64,000 nt of DNA from Ochotona curzoniae (GCF_017591425.1 NW_024466004.1:36458501-36522500); one strand, 5' to 3'; positions 13,047 to 25,700 are shown, counted from the stretch's first letter. Made by a program: numbers and translations. Notes: generated by a model not told the origin, from the letters alone.

Positions 13047-13964
13047 ATGCCTAGCAGGTGTTGAGTATACACATATGTAAGACACATAATAGGGCACATT
13101 TGTAAGTAAAATGAATTGACTACAGCAACCAGCTCTGGCACTACCATGTGAGAAAAAATATTGATTCCAAAAAACTCCCTTTAATTTCCTCCTTAGTAAT
13201 TTATCAGCAATAGTACGATCAGAATGAGAGTATACACTTTTGAAATCTACTATGCAAATTGAGCAAAATCAATTCTCTCCTAAATGCTACTCAAATGATG
13301 ACAAAGGATCAACAACAAGATGCCCCTGTTAAAGGGTGAAAAGGAGTGCACAGCAGACCATCAGTCTGAAGAAAACTGGCACTTAAACCAGCAGCATGAG
13401 AGGCAAGAGCCAGGAACAAGCTGATTCATGCTGCAGAATCCCAGGAAGGCTGGAGAAGTGAAAGTGCCAGGTACCTCTGAAGCACAGATATGGATTTTCA
13501 TCAGGCAATTCTTCCTCAGCATATGAACCAGGCAAATGCCTCCCCCTACCTTGGCTGAGGACTGGATAGGCCAACACAGACAAGTTGCGGGTTTGAGAAC
13601 CACAGGCACAACTGAGGTGTGGGTGATGCGGTACACTGAAATGATGGGGATATTAAATATACCTATCACAAGGAGGCATCTTCTACACCAACTTTGGGTG
13701 AACTGTAAACAGTTACATATGTCAATTCCAGAATTTTTGATATCTACGCACCTATTTTAATGTCATCTAGTTATCTTTATAAATACAATTTCAGGGCCTG
13801 CTAGAACTGAGAGCAGCCTTGCCCTTAATAATCCTTTGTTCTGGTAACTGGATGAATTCAAAACTGTGAACCTCAGCTGAGCAAAGCGGCTATGCTCGCC
13901 ACAAAGCAGGTACACAGATACTGTGCATTCTAGTGCTCTATTCTATAGCAACCCAGAGCTTGGT

Positions 13965-14080
13965 GCTTAGGGATTGAGTGGAATGAGTTCAGACTTCACC
14001 TCTGCCAGTCACCTGCTAAGCAAATTAACTAGCTCCCTAGTGTCAGTGCCCTTATTTAAAAACAAAACAAATACGTTAAT
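13965..14080 (+). repeat. MIR SINE fragment
   Basis: GAGTTCAGACTTCACCTCTG, CAGTCACCTGCTAAGCAAAT and GTCAGTGCCCTTATTTAAAA follow sense MIR. Confidence 0.45.
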
Positions 14081-14279
14081 TCTTCAAGTATTTATTTGGT
14101 AGTATCATATATTTAGGAATTACCTCAGTTTGTAATGAGAGACCAATAATCAAAATTATATTGCTTTCAAAAACAGAATTTCAGGAAGTTAAATTATAAA
14201 TAATAGATAACATTATTCTTTCCTTCTACCATAGAGTTAAATCAAAAATAAGATTCTAGGTAACAGGATGGCTAGTGCT

Positions 14280-14605
14280 TTATTTTTTCATTTTTATTTT
14301 AAAGTCAGATTTTACAGAGAGAATAAGAAACAGAAAAAGAGGTTGTTTTCCATCCACTAGTTCATTCCTTAATGACCATAATGACTACAGCTGAACTAAT
14401 CTGAAATCAGGAGCCAAGATATGTGTCTCCCACTTCGGCATAGGGGCCCAAGGATTTGAGCCATCTTCTACTGTTTTCCTAGGTCACAAGTAGGTGGCTG
14501 GGTTAAAGTGGAGCATCTGGAACAGGAACTAGTGTCCATGTGGGATGCTGGTGCTAACATGAGGAGGATTAGCTTTCTATGCCACAGAGCCAGCCCTGCT
14601 AGTGT
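14280..14605 (-). mobile_element. Old C-type SINE
   Basis: AAAGTCAGATTTTACAGAGA, GATTTGAGCCATCTTCTACT, GTGTCCATGTGGGATGCTGG, GCCACAGAGCCAGCCC. Flanked by GCTAGTG(C/T)TTT repeats. Confidence 0.75.
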
Positions 14606-15119
14606 TTTTAAACATCAAAATACTAAGACCCAGAATGCTAGCAAATGCATTTAAGAGGTTAATGGATTTAGAAAATCAGCATTCAAATATCATCATAACA
14701 GTAATGGATTTATCCGAGTATCATCAATGGATGCCAAACCTAGTAATAAAATTTTAATGAAAGAAAGAGTATTTCCATAGCCTTAAGTATCTTATCATAA
14801 GACTTTATTAATTACAAGGAGCAAAAACTGTCATGATGGAGAAACTTGGCAGAGAGTATGTTAAGCAAATGACTAAAGTTAATATCACATTAATGGGACA
14901 AATCTATACCATGTGTCACTTGTTAAGATGCATCAAAAAATATAATGATACTGCTCATTTGTTTCTTCCAAATTTGCATAACATGAATTAATTATGAAGA
15001 AACAGAGAAAATACCACAGGTTAAAGGAGAACTAAGAGGTAGACAAATTAAAATCAATGCATAACCCTAGATTGCATCATGGACCAAGAAAAAAAAAACC
15101 TGAAAGAAGATATTATTAG

Positions 15120-15735
15120 GATGTAATCATTTGACTTTGTGGTCAGAAAGCTGCATATTGGAGTATCTGGTTTCATCACTTGGCCCCATCCTGACTCCAG
15201 CTTCCTACTAGTGCAGATCCTGGAGTGCAGTGGTGATAACTCTAGTCGTATCACTGGCACATACAAAGGAAACCTGGCTCCTGACTTTGGCTGCCTGCCT
15301 AAGGCTTTTTTTTTTTTTTTAAGATTTATTTTTATTATTTTTTTATTGGAAAGGCGGATATATACAGAGAGGAGAGACAGAGAGGAAGATCTTCCGTCCG
15401 ATGATTCATTCCCTAAGTGAGCGCAATGGCCAATGCTATGCCGATCCGAAGGCAGGAGCCTCTTCTGGGTCTCCCATGCAGGTGCAGGGTCCCAAAGCCT
15501 TGGGCCGTCCTCGACTGCTTTCCCGGGCCACAGGCAGGGAGCTGGAAGGGAAGTGGGGCTGCCGGGATAGAACCGATAGAAACGGTGCCCATATGGGATC
15601 CCGGGCGTGCAGGCGAGGAGCTTAACCACTGCGCCACCATGCTGGGCCCTGCCTAAAGCTTTTGTGGGTATCTAGGGAGTGAACCAGCAAATAACAGCTC
15701 TGTGTCCTTCCCTCTGACTCTCAAATACATGAATA
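15120..15735 (+). mobile_element. Old C-type SINE, host of the nested copy
   Basis: Left half 15120-15309 (CTGACTCCAGCTTCCTAC, GGCTCCTGACTTTGGCTGCC) continues after the insertion as AGGGAGTGAACCAGCAAATA and CCCTCTGACTCTCAAATA. Confidence 0.65.
15310..15648 (-). mobile_element. Pika C-type SINE inserted in an older SINE
   Basis: Complete antisense copy from AAGATTTATTTTTATT to CACCATGCTGGGCCC. Target-site repeats of 15 bp (15295-15309, 15649-15663; one mismatch) lie within an older + strand SINE. Confidence 0.9.
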
Positions 15736-15754
15736 CAATTGTTTTCAGTGGAGG

Positions 15755-16005
15755 GGATGATATTCCCCCAGTTCTACTTTCAGACCAGGGATGGTCTCCC
15801 AATGAAACTGTTGAATTTATCTGGATTTAAAATAAGATGCCGGAGTTTCTGCATGGTCCATACCTGCAATGAAGAAATCATGACTGGATATGAACTGTAC
15901 TACTGCAACAACATGGAGGAATTCAGTATGGGGGGAGGCCTTTTTGGAGAGGTTGGGGGAATCCCAGAGCCTATGAAACTGTGTCAGAAAATAAAATAAA
16001 AAAAG
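15755..16005 (+). mobile_element. Lagomorph L1-type 3' terminus
   Basis: Shares CCAATGAAACTGTTGAATTT, GGAATTCAGTATGGGGGGAG, GTTGGGGGAATCCCAGAGCC and AAACTGTGTCAGAAAATAAA with the copies at 10400 and 54705. Ends A-rich. Confidence 0.5.
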
Positions 16006-16299
16006 ACATTATGACAATGGGTGATATCTGAATATCAAATGGGGTTAGATAATAGTCACTGTGTCAATATATATACATTGTGTCATAAAGAATATAGCAA
16101 GTTTTCAATAAAATAAAATAAAGTAGGAGACAAAGAAGAAAATATGAATGTAGGAGATTAGCCATTTTATTGCTGATTCTTTGATATAATCAATATAGGT
16201 TGTTTTAAGTAGTATCTACCATAAAATAGTGTGGTAGAATCTCTAAGTTGCCACTTGAATGATTAATCTTTCATTCTTGATAACAAAATTTCTTATTTT

Positions 16300-16620
16300 T
16301 TTAGGTAGGTAGGTTCACATTAAAAGCTGTATTTCCCACCTTCCCTTATAGCATGGTACATTGCTGTAAGGCTACATTGCTAAGTTCTGACAGAAGGGAC
16401 TAAATCCTCTCTCTTCAGACAAAAGAGAAGTGAACTTCCAAACTATCCATTTTTTTTTTAAGCATCTTCTCCTGCATTGTTACCTGGGGTACGGTTATAA
16501 TACCTGGATCTTTGGCCACTCTTTTAGACAGTAAGGAGTTAAGGTTCATACTGCAGGCATAGTGAACAGAGATAAAACAAACAAAATTGCCTGAAAAAAG
16601 CTGTTAAACCAACCTGGAAT
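16300..16620 (+). mobile_element. Ancient LTR-like repeat
   Basis: TTTCCCACCTTCCCTTATAG, CTAAGTTCTGACAGAAGGGAC and the spacing of the later parts look like a degraded member of the same family as 11850-12165. Weak. Confidence 0.3.
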
Positions 16621-17134
16621 GTCTGCCTGGTAGATGATTTTATATAATCTACTTTGTTCAATGCTTTACTCCATAAAGGTGGATACCATCAAAGTACCTC
16701 CTAGAACCTCACAGAGTCTTCACAGAGCTTCAAATGTTGTCTACCACAGTAATAGAAATTCATCCCAGTTTGGTACTGTTTCAAGCAACTTAATTTTCTT
16801 CAAAGATTACATTAACCATGTTCCATCCCCTGTAAATATTTTGACAAAAATAATACAGTCCTCATCTGGTTTTCCAGTTTGTTAAAACCACACTGTTTGT
16901 TTCCATATCATTCTTATTTATTGATTGTGAACTAAGGCAACAGTAAATGACATATTTTGTCACAGGAACTGCTCCAAAATCTCAGAAGTTTAAAGCAAAG
17001 GTTTCTTTCAGGTCAGCAAGGTGGCTTTCTCTATTCCACGTATTCCTTATTCTGAGTGATTAAATCTTCCCCTTTCATAGAAATGACAGGTGAGCTTCTA
17101 AAGTGTCTATTGGTCCTTAAGACCTTCATTCAGC

Positions 17135-17402
17135 AAGTGCCGTAAGTAGTGTTTAAGACTGCTTGGGATACCTGCATCCATATGGGAGTGCTTGGGTTCA
17201 AGTTCTGGTTGTACTCCCAGTTCAAGCTTGCTGTTGACCCTGTGAATCCTGCAGGTCATCAGACGATGACTGAGGTAGTTTTATCCACTTACATGGGGAC
17301 CCAAACTGAGTTTTCAGTTTAGAGTCATCCTAGCCCAATCCTAATTTGTTTTCTCTCTCTCTCAATCTTTCTATAAATAAATAAGCAAATAAATAAATAA
17401 GT
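17135..17402 (+). mobile_element. Old C-type SINE
   Basis: ACTGCTTGGGATACCTGCAT, CATATGGGAGTGCTTGGGTT, CAATCTTTCTATAAATAAAT. Confidence 0.65.
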
Positions 17403-19682
17403 CATCATCAGGAATGAGATATGTCACTTCCACTCCTAGTCACAAAGTCACACCTAACTCCAAGCACTTCCCTGTTTTGTACCCAGGAGGCGCGTCCCAG
17501 CATTACTTGAGAACGCTAATAACTACCAGATTCAGTATTTAAGAATCAATTCTGCGATCACATTCCATTTTAATCTTCTGAATGTGCTTTCAGTACATTT
17601 TTAAAGAAAGATCTTATTGGTTAGTAAAATGAGCTGGCTACATTTATTATGATTATAGCAAGTGAAATATCTCTGAACAGTTAGGGGATTGTGTCTAACT
17701 CTCTTTATCTGCCAGCATTTGCTTGTGACTAGAAGATAATAAGAAAAAAATCAAGATCTCAAAGTTCTGTCATTGTAGTCTAACCACCTTAGTCCAGATA
17801 AGTAGTATGAGAAGAATGCAGGATGGCTGTGCAATCTTCAGTACACATTTAAAGTGCTCACTGAATATTTTCTTTTCCAAACATACCTGTAAGAGATCGT
17901 ATTTCCTCAATGGTCTTCACAAAGAAGACACGTTGTAACAGACTGAGTACAGAATATATGAGAAAATTCAATTGTCTTCTATTAATCTTGAAATGAAAGA
18001 CATTAGGAAAAGAAATCATTTCAAGGAAATGAAATTGATTTTTATATAAATATATACTTTTGCTAACATGCAATAGGTAATTGCCATTTTAAGTGAATTA
18101 GTAAATTTATATGTGCAATTTAAAGTTTTTGTAGTTAATTCTTAATATGGTAATTAGTAATAAATTATAATCCACATAAACACTAGGTCTTTGAGGTACT
18201 CAAGTTGTATTTATTTTTGGTTTTGGAAAAATTATCCTTAATTTAAGAGTTTAAAGGTTTACTGACACCAAAAGATTTAAGAATAAAAATCAGTTCTATT
18301 TAGTCTCAAACTACCACATTTTTGTGTTTTAAATTGTCCTGCATTTGTAAGTGCTAATATAGACTTCCGCCTTTCAAACGTAATGCTTTCAGTTAAATTT
18401 TTGCTTGCTCATTAAATGAGGAGTCATTTACATATTCAAAAATAAAATTTTCACTCTATAATAAAAGTTTCTAATCAATGTAATTAATAATACTCAGAAA
18501 CAAGATGCAGAAATACATTATTCAATATGGCTTTCTTTCCCTGGAACAACCCACACACCAGCTGTCTAATCTCTTACCAACCGTATAAGCCAACCCAGAC
18601 ATGCTGATATTTTCTGCTATGGTTTTGCTATTGTAGGGATGGTTTATAGATAATTTAAGTAATGATTTTCTGCCACTTTTCCTTCAGGTTTTTCCTGATC
18701 ACTGTGTTTAAAAGAAACTTCCTCCAGTTATTTTCTACTAAATCACCTAATTCTGCCTATAGCTTTCTTGCAAATCTATAATTATATCCTTCATGTATCA
18801 GTTTTCTGCATTCCAACTAGAATTCAAGCACTGTAAGAACACTGTGTTTCAAAGCTTAATACAATATCTGGCACTGTGGCTCATCAAGAAGTAGTGGTTA
18901 GCTGAATCTAATTTTCTGTTTATCATGTTTGGTCAATGACGTTTAATAACACAAGATATTAAATTTGTGTAGTTAATGGACATTTAATATAAAATGTTCA
19001 ATGTTGTAATATATAGTTTTATAATGGATAACATCAATCTCTTCTTGCGTTGGACAAGTTTAAAATACTGCATTTTTATCTTATATATTTAAATATGTAT
19101 GAGAAATTAACCTAGTAGGGACTAATACAAAAGTCTAAAAAATATTTAGAAGTCAGGTCTTGAAGAACCCACAATAGTTTTAGTCCCAAACTGAATTTCT
19201 ACAAATACTTTTTATCTTTAATGTACTTTGGATTGTAATCACATCTCATGAACTCATTCTCTCTTTGTGGTTTTATTAATACATACCTGATTGTAACTCG
19301 AACGCCAAGCACAAAATAATGCAGGCCGCTCACAATATGTCCTTGTTGTTATTAACCAAGTTACACGTGGAGCACAATGGAGTGGCTGTTTTCAGGGGAG
19401 ATATTCCCATGTCTGAGTGTGATTAGCACAGACCTGTTAAATCTCTCTCTGAGCCATCTGTGAGCTCCTTCTTGCTTTAAAACAACACATGCTAGCTCTG
19501 CTCAGTTCTAAGTCAGTTTTAACCACAACTGTTATCTTTATCTTAAACCTGGGAAGATTCTCAAATGCCTGAAGCTTGGAAATAGCAATTTTTACTCCTC
19601 GAATAAAAGACTTCTTTCTAATCAACTGTCCCATATGAAATTTCATTGCATTAAATGTTGACCAGAAAAGAATCAATCCATT

Positions 19683-19892
19683 AAAAAAATTATTTACTTA
19701 CTGGAAAGGCAGATTTTTTAGAGAGAAGGAGAGGCAGAGAGAGGAAAATCTTCCATCTGCCCAAAGGGTCTCAAAGTCTAGAGCAAAGCTGCTGTGATGC
19801 CAGGAGCCTAGACCTTCTTCCAGGTTTCGCACAAGGGTGCAGGAGCTGGCAGGTGGAGGATTAGCCAATTGAGCTATCGAACTGGCTCAGTT
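19683..19892 (-). mobile_element. Old C-type SINE just upstream of the RPL23A pseudogene
   Basis: ACTGGAAAGGCAGATTTTTT, GAGAGGCAGAGAGAGGAAAA, TTGAGCTATCGAACTGGCTC. Middle part shortened. Confidence 0.6.
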
Positions 19893-19930
19893 CCAGTCCA
19901 TTCATAAAGGGTAAACTAGCTTTTCACCAA

Positions 19931-20396
19931 ATGGCACGAAAAGCGAAGAAGGGAGCTCCTGCCCCTCCCAAAGTTGAAGCCAAAGCGAAGTCTCTGAAGG
20001 CCAAGAAGGTGGTGCTGAAATGTGTCCACAGCCACAAGAAAGAAGATCCGCATGTCCCCCACCTTCCAGTGGCCCAAGACACAGCACCTGCACCGGCAGC
20101 CTAAATACCCCTGGAAGAGTGCCCCCAGGAGGAACAAGCTTGACCACTGTGCCATCATCAAGTTCCCCCTGACCACAGCGTCCGCTATGAAGAAAATAGA
20201 AGACAGCACACTGGTGTTCATTGTGGATGTCAAGGCCAACAAGCACCAGATCAAACAAGCCATGAAGAAGCTCTATGACACTGATGTGGCCAGAGTCAAT
20301 ACCCTGATCAGACCTGATGGAGAAAAGAAGGCACACGTGCGGTTGGCTCCGGATTATGATGCTCTGGATGTTGCCGACAAAACTGGGATCATCTAA
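19931..20396 (+). pseudogene. RPL23A: RPL23A processed pseudogene
   Basis: An intronless copy of ribosomal protein L23a (uL23): starts [14 protein letters not shown] and ends [12 protein letters not shown] with stop TAA at 20394. A net 2-base loss in the AAG-rich stretch near 20036-20046 shifts the frame after HSHKK; the original frame then meets TAA at 20102, and the rest of the protein reads on in another frame from 20022. There are several substitutions (for example C for Y in DHYAII). A 3'-UTR-like sequence and an A-rich tract (20441-20458) follow. All of this marks retroposition of an mRNA; it is almost certainly nonfunctional. Confidence 0.95.
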
Positions 20397-21016
20397 ACTG
20401 CATGCAGCTTTCTAATTCTAACTATGTCTTTCACCATATTAAAAAAGAAAACCAAACCATATTGGGTTACTGATGAGCTTAGAACATATTCTTGTGTTTA
20501 ACCTTTGAACAAACAAAATGAAATCTTCAGGCACTTGAGCTCTCTTGCTTGCTCTTGGTTCAATCTCGAGGGTTCCTTTTGTAGTGGCCTTCCTGTGAGG
20601 ACCCTGATTGGGCGAATCAGCACTCATGGAGGTTTTCCTGATAAAGACCTGGCAGTAAATGTGCCCTCCACTGCTTGGGGACTAAGGTCTTCACTGCCGT
20701 CTCTGCACAAGCTCTTCTAACCTGTTCTGATCACTGTAAATCAGAGCATGCACCGGTAGCCTCCAAAGACTGCACTGCAGCAACACAGCCTAGAACTGTC
20801 CAGAGACCACTATAGCCAGGAGGTGTGTGTGGGAACAAATTCTAGACTTATCAGAGACATTTGAACAAAAACTCTAACAAAGGTGCATGCTTTAAAAATC
20901 ACACAAACTGGAAACACTGCATATATGTTTTATTCTTACTGAAGTGTTTGGTTCAAGGCCAGACTGAGTATGGAAAGAGTCAGTCCTTTAAAGTCATATT
21001 TAAGAGTTTTATATTG

Positions 21017-21340
21017 GGCCTAGCACGATGGAGCAGTGGTTAAGGTCCTCGCCTTGCACACGCCCGGGATCCCATATGGGCGCCGGTTCTAATCCCGGCA
21101 ACCCCGCTTCCCTTCCAGCTCCCTGCCTGTGGCCCGGGAAAGCAGTCGAGGACAGCCCAAGGCTTTGGGACCCTGCACCCGCGTGGGAGACCCGGAAGAG
21201 GCTCCTGGCTTCGGACCAGCATAGCATCGGCCGTTGTGCTCACTTGGGGAGTGAATCATCGGACGGAAGATCTTCCTCTCTGTCTCTCCTCTCTGTATAT
21301 CCGCCTTTCCAATAAAAATACATAAATCTTAAACAAAGAA
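21017..21340 (+). mobile_element. Young pika C-type SINE, full length
   Basis: Near-consensus from GGCCTAGCACGATGGAGC through GATCCCATATGGGCGCCGG to AATAAAAATACATAAATCTT. Target-site repeat GTTTTATATTG (21006-21016, 21341-21351). Confidence 0.92.
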
Positions 21341-22007
21341 GTTTTATATTGACCTATGTTTTGCATTCCACAAAATTCATCTTTGTTTAAATGTACAAGT
21401 TAGTGACATATATTAAATTTACATTTAGTAAATTTTTCCATTATGGCCAAAAGATTTCCAGCACATGTTATGTTTGTTAGGACTTTGTATTCAATTCTTC
21501 ACATCTTTTCTGTGTGGAAGCATAATGGAAATAAGCATCAAAACTATAAACAAATTTGTCTTTTTGGCATTCAGACACAAATGAATATTTTTCATGGACA
21601 CTAGCACATTTTGTAGCATTTTAAATTTATATTACAGTAAGGAACACATTGTGTAGGCACAAGTGCCCCCCCAAAGGTGTTTAATGAATTAGGCAGGTAT
21701 TACAGCTTAACTTAATGTTCATAAAATTATGACAAAAGGGCTGGGTGTAAACTATGACTAGCCCTGCTCTCGTTACAAGCTGCACTGGATGTTTCAGGAG
21801 CACAGGGTGAGTCATCATCTACCCACGTTCCTTCACACAGCTGCTTCTCGCCTCAGTTTCTAAGGAGAGAATAAGTCATGCTCCAGTTGAGGTCGTCCTG
21901 TCCATCAAAAAGAGTACAGCAAGCACCAGATCACAGTGAAGTTCCCTTTTTCTTTTCATTTGGTATTGTTTTCTGGATAATATAGAAGCTTATACCCATA
22001 TTTACTT

Positions 22008-22350
22008 TTTTTTTTAATTATTTGAGAGGTAAAGAGGGTTTTTGTGTATAAACAAGAGAGAGGTATGTGTGTGCGGGTGGGGAGAGAATATGAATGTCAT
22101 GGAGCAAGATCGGGAGGGAGTTTTCTTCCTTTAGTTCACAGTCCAAGTTCTGCAACATCTGGGGCTGGGGGGCTGCAGCCAGGCTGAGAACACAAAGCAG
22201 GTGTCCCAGGAATCCAGACACTTGAGCCAGTTCCTCTGCCTGCTTCTCAGATTCTGCACTGGTTAGAGACTAGAGTCAAGAGATGCAGGCGGAAATTGAA
22301 CTCAGGCACTCGGATGATCATGTCTTAATAATTAGAACAAATGTCTGCTC
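22008..22350 (-). mobile_element. Old C-type SINE
   Basis: TTATTTGAGAGGTAAAGAGG, AACAAGAGAGAGGTATGTGT, GTGTCCCAGGAATCCAGACA, AAATTGAACTCAGGCACTCG. Confidence 0.6.
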
Positions 22351-22559
22351 CTTCATGTTTTAAAATGTGGTCTTAATTTCTTCCTTTCTTCCTTCTGAGG
22401 AACTATCACCAGTCTCTTCTCCAGAGTGCACATTCATCTTGTAGTCTTGCAAATACTCAAAAATTAAAACACACACACACATACTTGGCATTCAGATTAA
22501 TTTATAACAATAGTTTATCTTCGTAAAATAAAACTTTATGGGTTATATATGTCTGTTGG

Positions 22560-22650
22560 AATGTAGTGCAGGATTTCATTTGTTCCTGGAACAGCACCTG
22601 GCACATAGGAGGTATTCATTCAGTCCTTACTGAATAAACACATTTTTATA
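22560..22650 (+). mobile_element. L2 3'-end fragment
   Basis: GGAACAGCACCTGGCACATA then GGAGGTATTCATTCAG and ACTGAATAAAC. Confidence 0.5.
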
Positions 22651-23129
22651 AAATTTTAGTCCTAATATACTACATGGGTTCTGTGTTGATCAAAGTATGT
22701 TGATAAGTTATAAAAAGCATGTATTTTTCCAATGTGCTAATAGAACTCAAGAAAAGTTCTAAAATAATTCTAACTATAACACGGATATGTAAACCTTAGA
22801 TTGTTATTTATGATTCTGTATTCCTTTATATTTATTATACAGACCTTGGCATCTTCATACTACCTAAAACTTCATGGATAACTACATATACAATTATAAG
22901 TAACAATGTTCCTAGTTGTCTTCTTTTTTTGTAGCAAAACTTAAAATTAGCATTCCCCATGATTTAGCTAAGAAATCCCATCTCTGATGTATATGACAAA
23001 TTTTGCAAAAAGAAAAAATTTAAAAGTAGTATTTGACCTAGCGCACACTGGAAATCAGCTTCAAGGTATGCATTTGATAGTTGCCAGTGTTGAGGCAACA
23101 ACAAATTAGGCTGCTGCATCAACAATGGC

Positions 23130-23430
23130 ATCCCATTTCATCCCCTTTGAAATTAGATGTGTCCTACCACTTGTTTTGACCGGTAAGGTGTATTGGAGGT
23201 GATCTGTGTTCCTTCTGGACAGAAATCATCAAACACATTCGAGAGGGAAGAGGCTCTAGGAGCTCGCATCATATGGAGCAGATCTCCTACCACCAACGGA
23301 CAAAGAGCATGAGTGAGAAACACGCCTTTGCTGTGTATGACTGTGCAGCTCTGCAGGCATTTGTTAGTACTGTACATTCTAGAAGATTCTGCCCGATTCA
23401 AGACATAAAGCCAACTTCCTTTGTCCTAAG
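23130..23430 (+). mobile_element. Possible ancient LTR fragment
   Basis: CCACTTGTTTTGACCGGTAAG resembles the CTTTGGCCAATG segment of old LTRs and is followed by similarly ordered blocks. Low confidence. Confidence 0.25.
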
Positions 23431-23599
23431 CACCATTAACAATGAAACAACAACAAAAAATTATCTTGACTTTCTCTCTCTCTCCTATTTTCCATTTTGC
23501 CTTTTAGCTACCATCATCTCCCATCTCAAGGCTAGAAACCCGAGAGGATAGCTAAGCTCCATTTGTATGTCTGCCCACATTTTATGACTCAGGTATGTA

Positions 23600-24345
23600 G
23601 ATTCTGTTTCCTAAATGTGTCAAATCCACCCATTCATGGCCAGTCTTAACATATATTTTCTAATTTAGTACCTCTTGCTTAGATTATTATAGTGGTGGCC
23701 TTTTAAATCAGCAGTGGGGAAGTGTGGAACACAAAGTGATCAAATTAAAAGTCAGCCTTCTATGGGTATACTGAATTTTGAGGTCCACCTGCAGTTGCCT
23801 TAGCTAGGCCAGACCAGTTGCTTTTATAGCCCTTATACAGCCCATGGGCTAGACATTCCCACCCCACTTAAATGACCTCCTTGTCTTCGGGGACCAGTCT
23901 TCCCTACAACCATTGGCCTGAGTGATTTTTATTATACACAAGTTTGACCATGCCACTCTTCTGCTTAAACTCTTTCACCAATGCTTACAAAGCCCAGTTG
24001 AGATATCCTAGAATAACATACCAGGCACTGAGTAGTCAAAACCCATGGTCTCTCTGCTCCCAGGCTCCCCTGTCCTTTCTTCCCTCATTCCTAACACATA
24101 TAAGGTGAATCTCTTACTTGTTTCCTGTAGAATCTCAAGTTTTATCCTCTATTTCAAAGCTCCTTTGTTCTAACGGACTTTCCCGGTTGTCTCAGATATT
24201 CATGTCTCCCGTGTGTCACTCCACTATCCAAAATGTGCTTCTGTTATTGAATAGGTCACTTTTAACTGGTCCCTGTTTGTGTGACCACTGCAATGGTCAC
24301 AGACTATCGTGCCTGTACACTTTCTGAAAGTGGGGGATTACGTTA
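23600..24345 (+). mobile_element. L2 LINE fragment (sense)
   Basis: Old LINE2 landmarks in order: TTAGATTATTATAGTGGTGG, TTGACCATGCCACTCTTCTG, CTTAAACTCTTTCACCAATG, CTCTGCTCCCAGGCTC, TTTCCTGTAGAATC and TTCAGTGTGTGTCACT-like spacing. Confidence 0.6.
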
Positions 24346-25329
24346 TTCACTGTTAGCATTTCATACTGCATTTCACAGGTTACAAGCATCTCAGATATTT
24401 TCATGCAACTGAAAAACTGTGTTACTTCATTAATAGCTGAACATTTACAAAGCGCTTACATTTTCTTATGGTTTAAGCTGTGTTGATGGCTTACCGTGTG
24501 TCTGGTGCTGCAACAACACCTTCTATGCTCTATTTTATTTAAATCTGAAAACTCAAAAATACAGAGACCTGGATTAGGCTTGAATTCTCACTGATTTCAC
24601 TGTTTGAAGCAAACTCTCTCTCCCCTTCCCGGTAGGTAGGTCACTATAGGCCCCTAGGTAACAATTGAGTGGATTATTTTTCTGTGCAGCAACTAAATGA
24701 ATACAAGAGACAACATAACTTGTGTTTAAAGTTGTAATCCACAGCTTTCAAAAGAAGATTCAGCTCCATTTTTTAGTTAGAGTGAAGAATGTTATGTATT
24801 TATAAATCACTTTTTATTTGAAGCAAAACATTTTAAATTAATTTTAATTTATCTGGGGGGCACATAGGTTGACAAGCTTTTAAATGTATCTTATCCTCAA
24901 TTTTCTAGATTTCACTATACTTCCAGACACTCCCATAGAAGAATTTTCCAGTTATCATTCAGTGACATAATACCAGTGACCAAGGAATACAGACTTATTG
25001 CAGGGAGATATTAACAAGATGTTGGGGGAAAAAAACCCACAAAATTACCGAATGATAACTGGGTTCCTATATGCCCATGTCACATGACTTCAGTCCCTGG
25101 CACTCATGCTGGAAAATGCAATTTTTCACAATTCGTCTCTCATAACCAATAGTTTTCTATCATCATCAAGTAATAATGGGGGTTTATGAACTGAATTAAT
25201 CAATACTTTTTAAAAAGCAAAATATCTAAAATTCTTTAAGAGTCCATTCATTCATTCTTCAAAAAAATGAAGAAGAAGAAAACTGCACCAGAGAGGACAT
25301 GAATCCATTCCCTTTCATTGTGGTCTGCA

Positions 25330-25700
25330 TCTTCCTTTTTTTGGTAAAATCCAGCTGCATTTGCCAAAGGTCAAACAGCTGTGGATTGAGTCAAACAATT
25401 ACTAGCCACTTGGCCTTTTTGCAGAAATACACAAAAAGTGTAGAGTCGCTTAATTTCATCTCCTCCTAAACTCTTCACATGGAAATTGGCTGCTCGGGCG
25501 AATGTTGTTTTTCGCCGCAGCCATGTGTCAACTGGCGATTAACACTCGCTCAGCAGAACACCTTCTCAGGCCATTTGGGAGCTGCACGCGTTCACACCCG
25601 GGGCCAGCCCGGGGAGCCTTCACGCGCAGCCTTTTTGTTTATGCGGAGAGAACTCGAAGCTCCGCACGCGCGAAGGCCGCGAGGGTTTTATAAAAGCTAA
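25330..25700 (+). promoter_or_regulatory. RIPPLY2: Candidate RIPPLY2 proximal promoter
   Basis: Composition switches from AT-rich to CpG-rich at about 25480. The stretch holds an E-box CAGCTG (25376-25381) and a T-box half-site-like TCACACC (25592-25598). Ripply2 is a known target of Mesp2 (E-box) and Tbx6 (T-box) in mouse; the site assignments here are inference from short motifs. Confidence 0.4.
25689..25696 (+). promoter_or_regulatory. RIPPLY2: TATA box of RIPPLY2
   Basis: TATAAAAG lies 51 bp upstream of the first ATG inside GC-rich DNA. A transcript starting about 25-30 bp downstream would have a very short 5' UTR. A focused TATA promoter suits a sharply pulsed developmental gene; that link is inference. 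Confidence 0.7.

Larger units (their letters stand above)
10119..19682. other. Intergenic DNA, central part
   Basis: No gene seen. Unrecognised stretches are 10511-11424, 12166-12714, 13047-13964, 14606-15119, 16621-17134 and 17403-19682. The last is the longest repeat-poor, AT-rich stretch of the intergenic region. Confidence 0.7.
20459..25329. other. Intergenic DNA upstream of RIPPLY2
   Basis: Contains two SINEs, L2 fragments and a possible LTR. Nothing recognised in 20459-21005, 21352-22007, 22651-23129 and 24346-25329; the last could hold distal RIPPLY2 control sequence. Confidence 0.65.

Noticed and set aside
15054..15629. 191-codon - strand frame
   Set aside because: It is the sense reading of a C-type SINE and its flanks. 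Similar peptide strings (GSNPG...[15 protein letters not shown]) recur at every young SINE.
1..25000. Exons of SNAP91, the next gene on this side in human
   Set aside because: No SNAP91-like exon recognised; in human the gene lies far from RIPPLY2, so absence here is expected.
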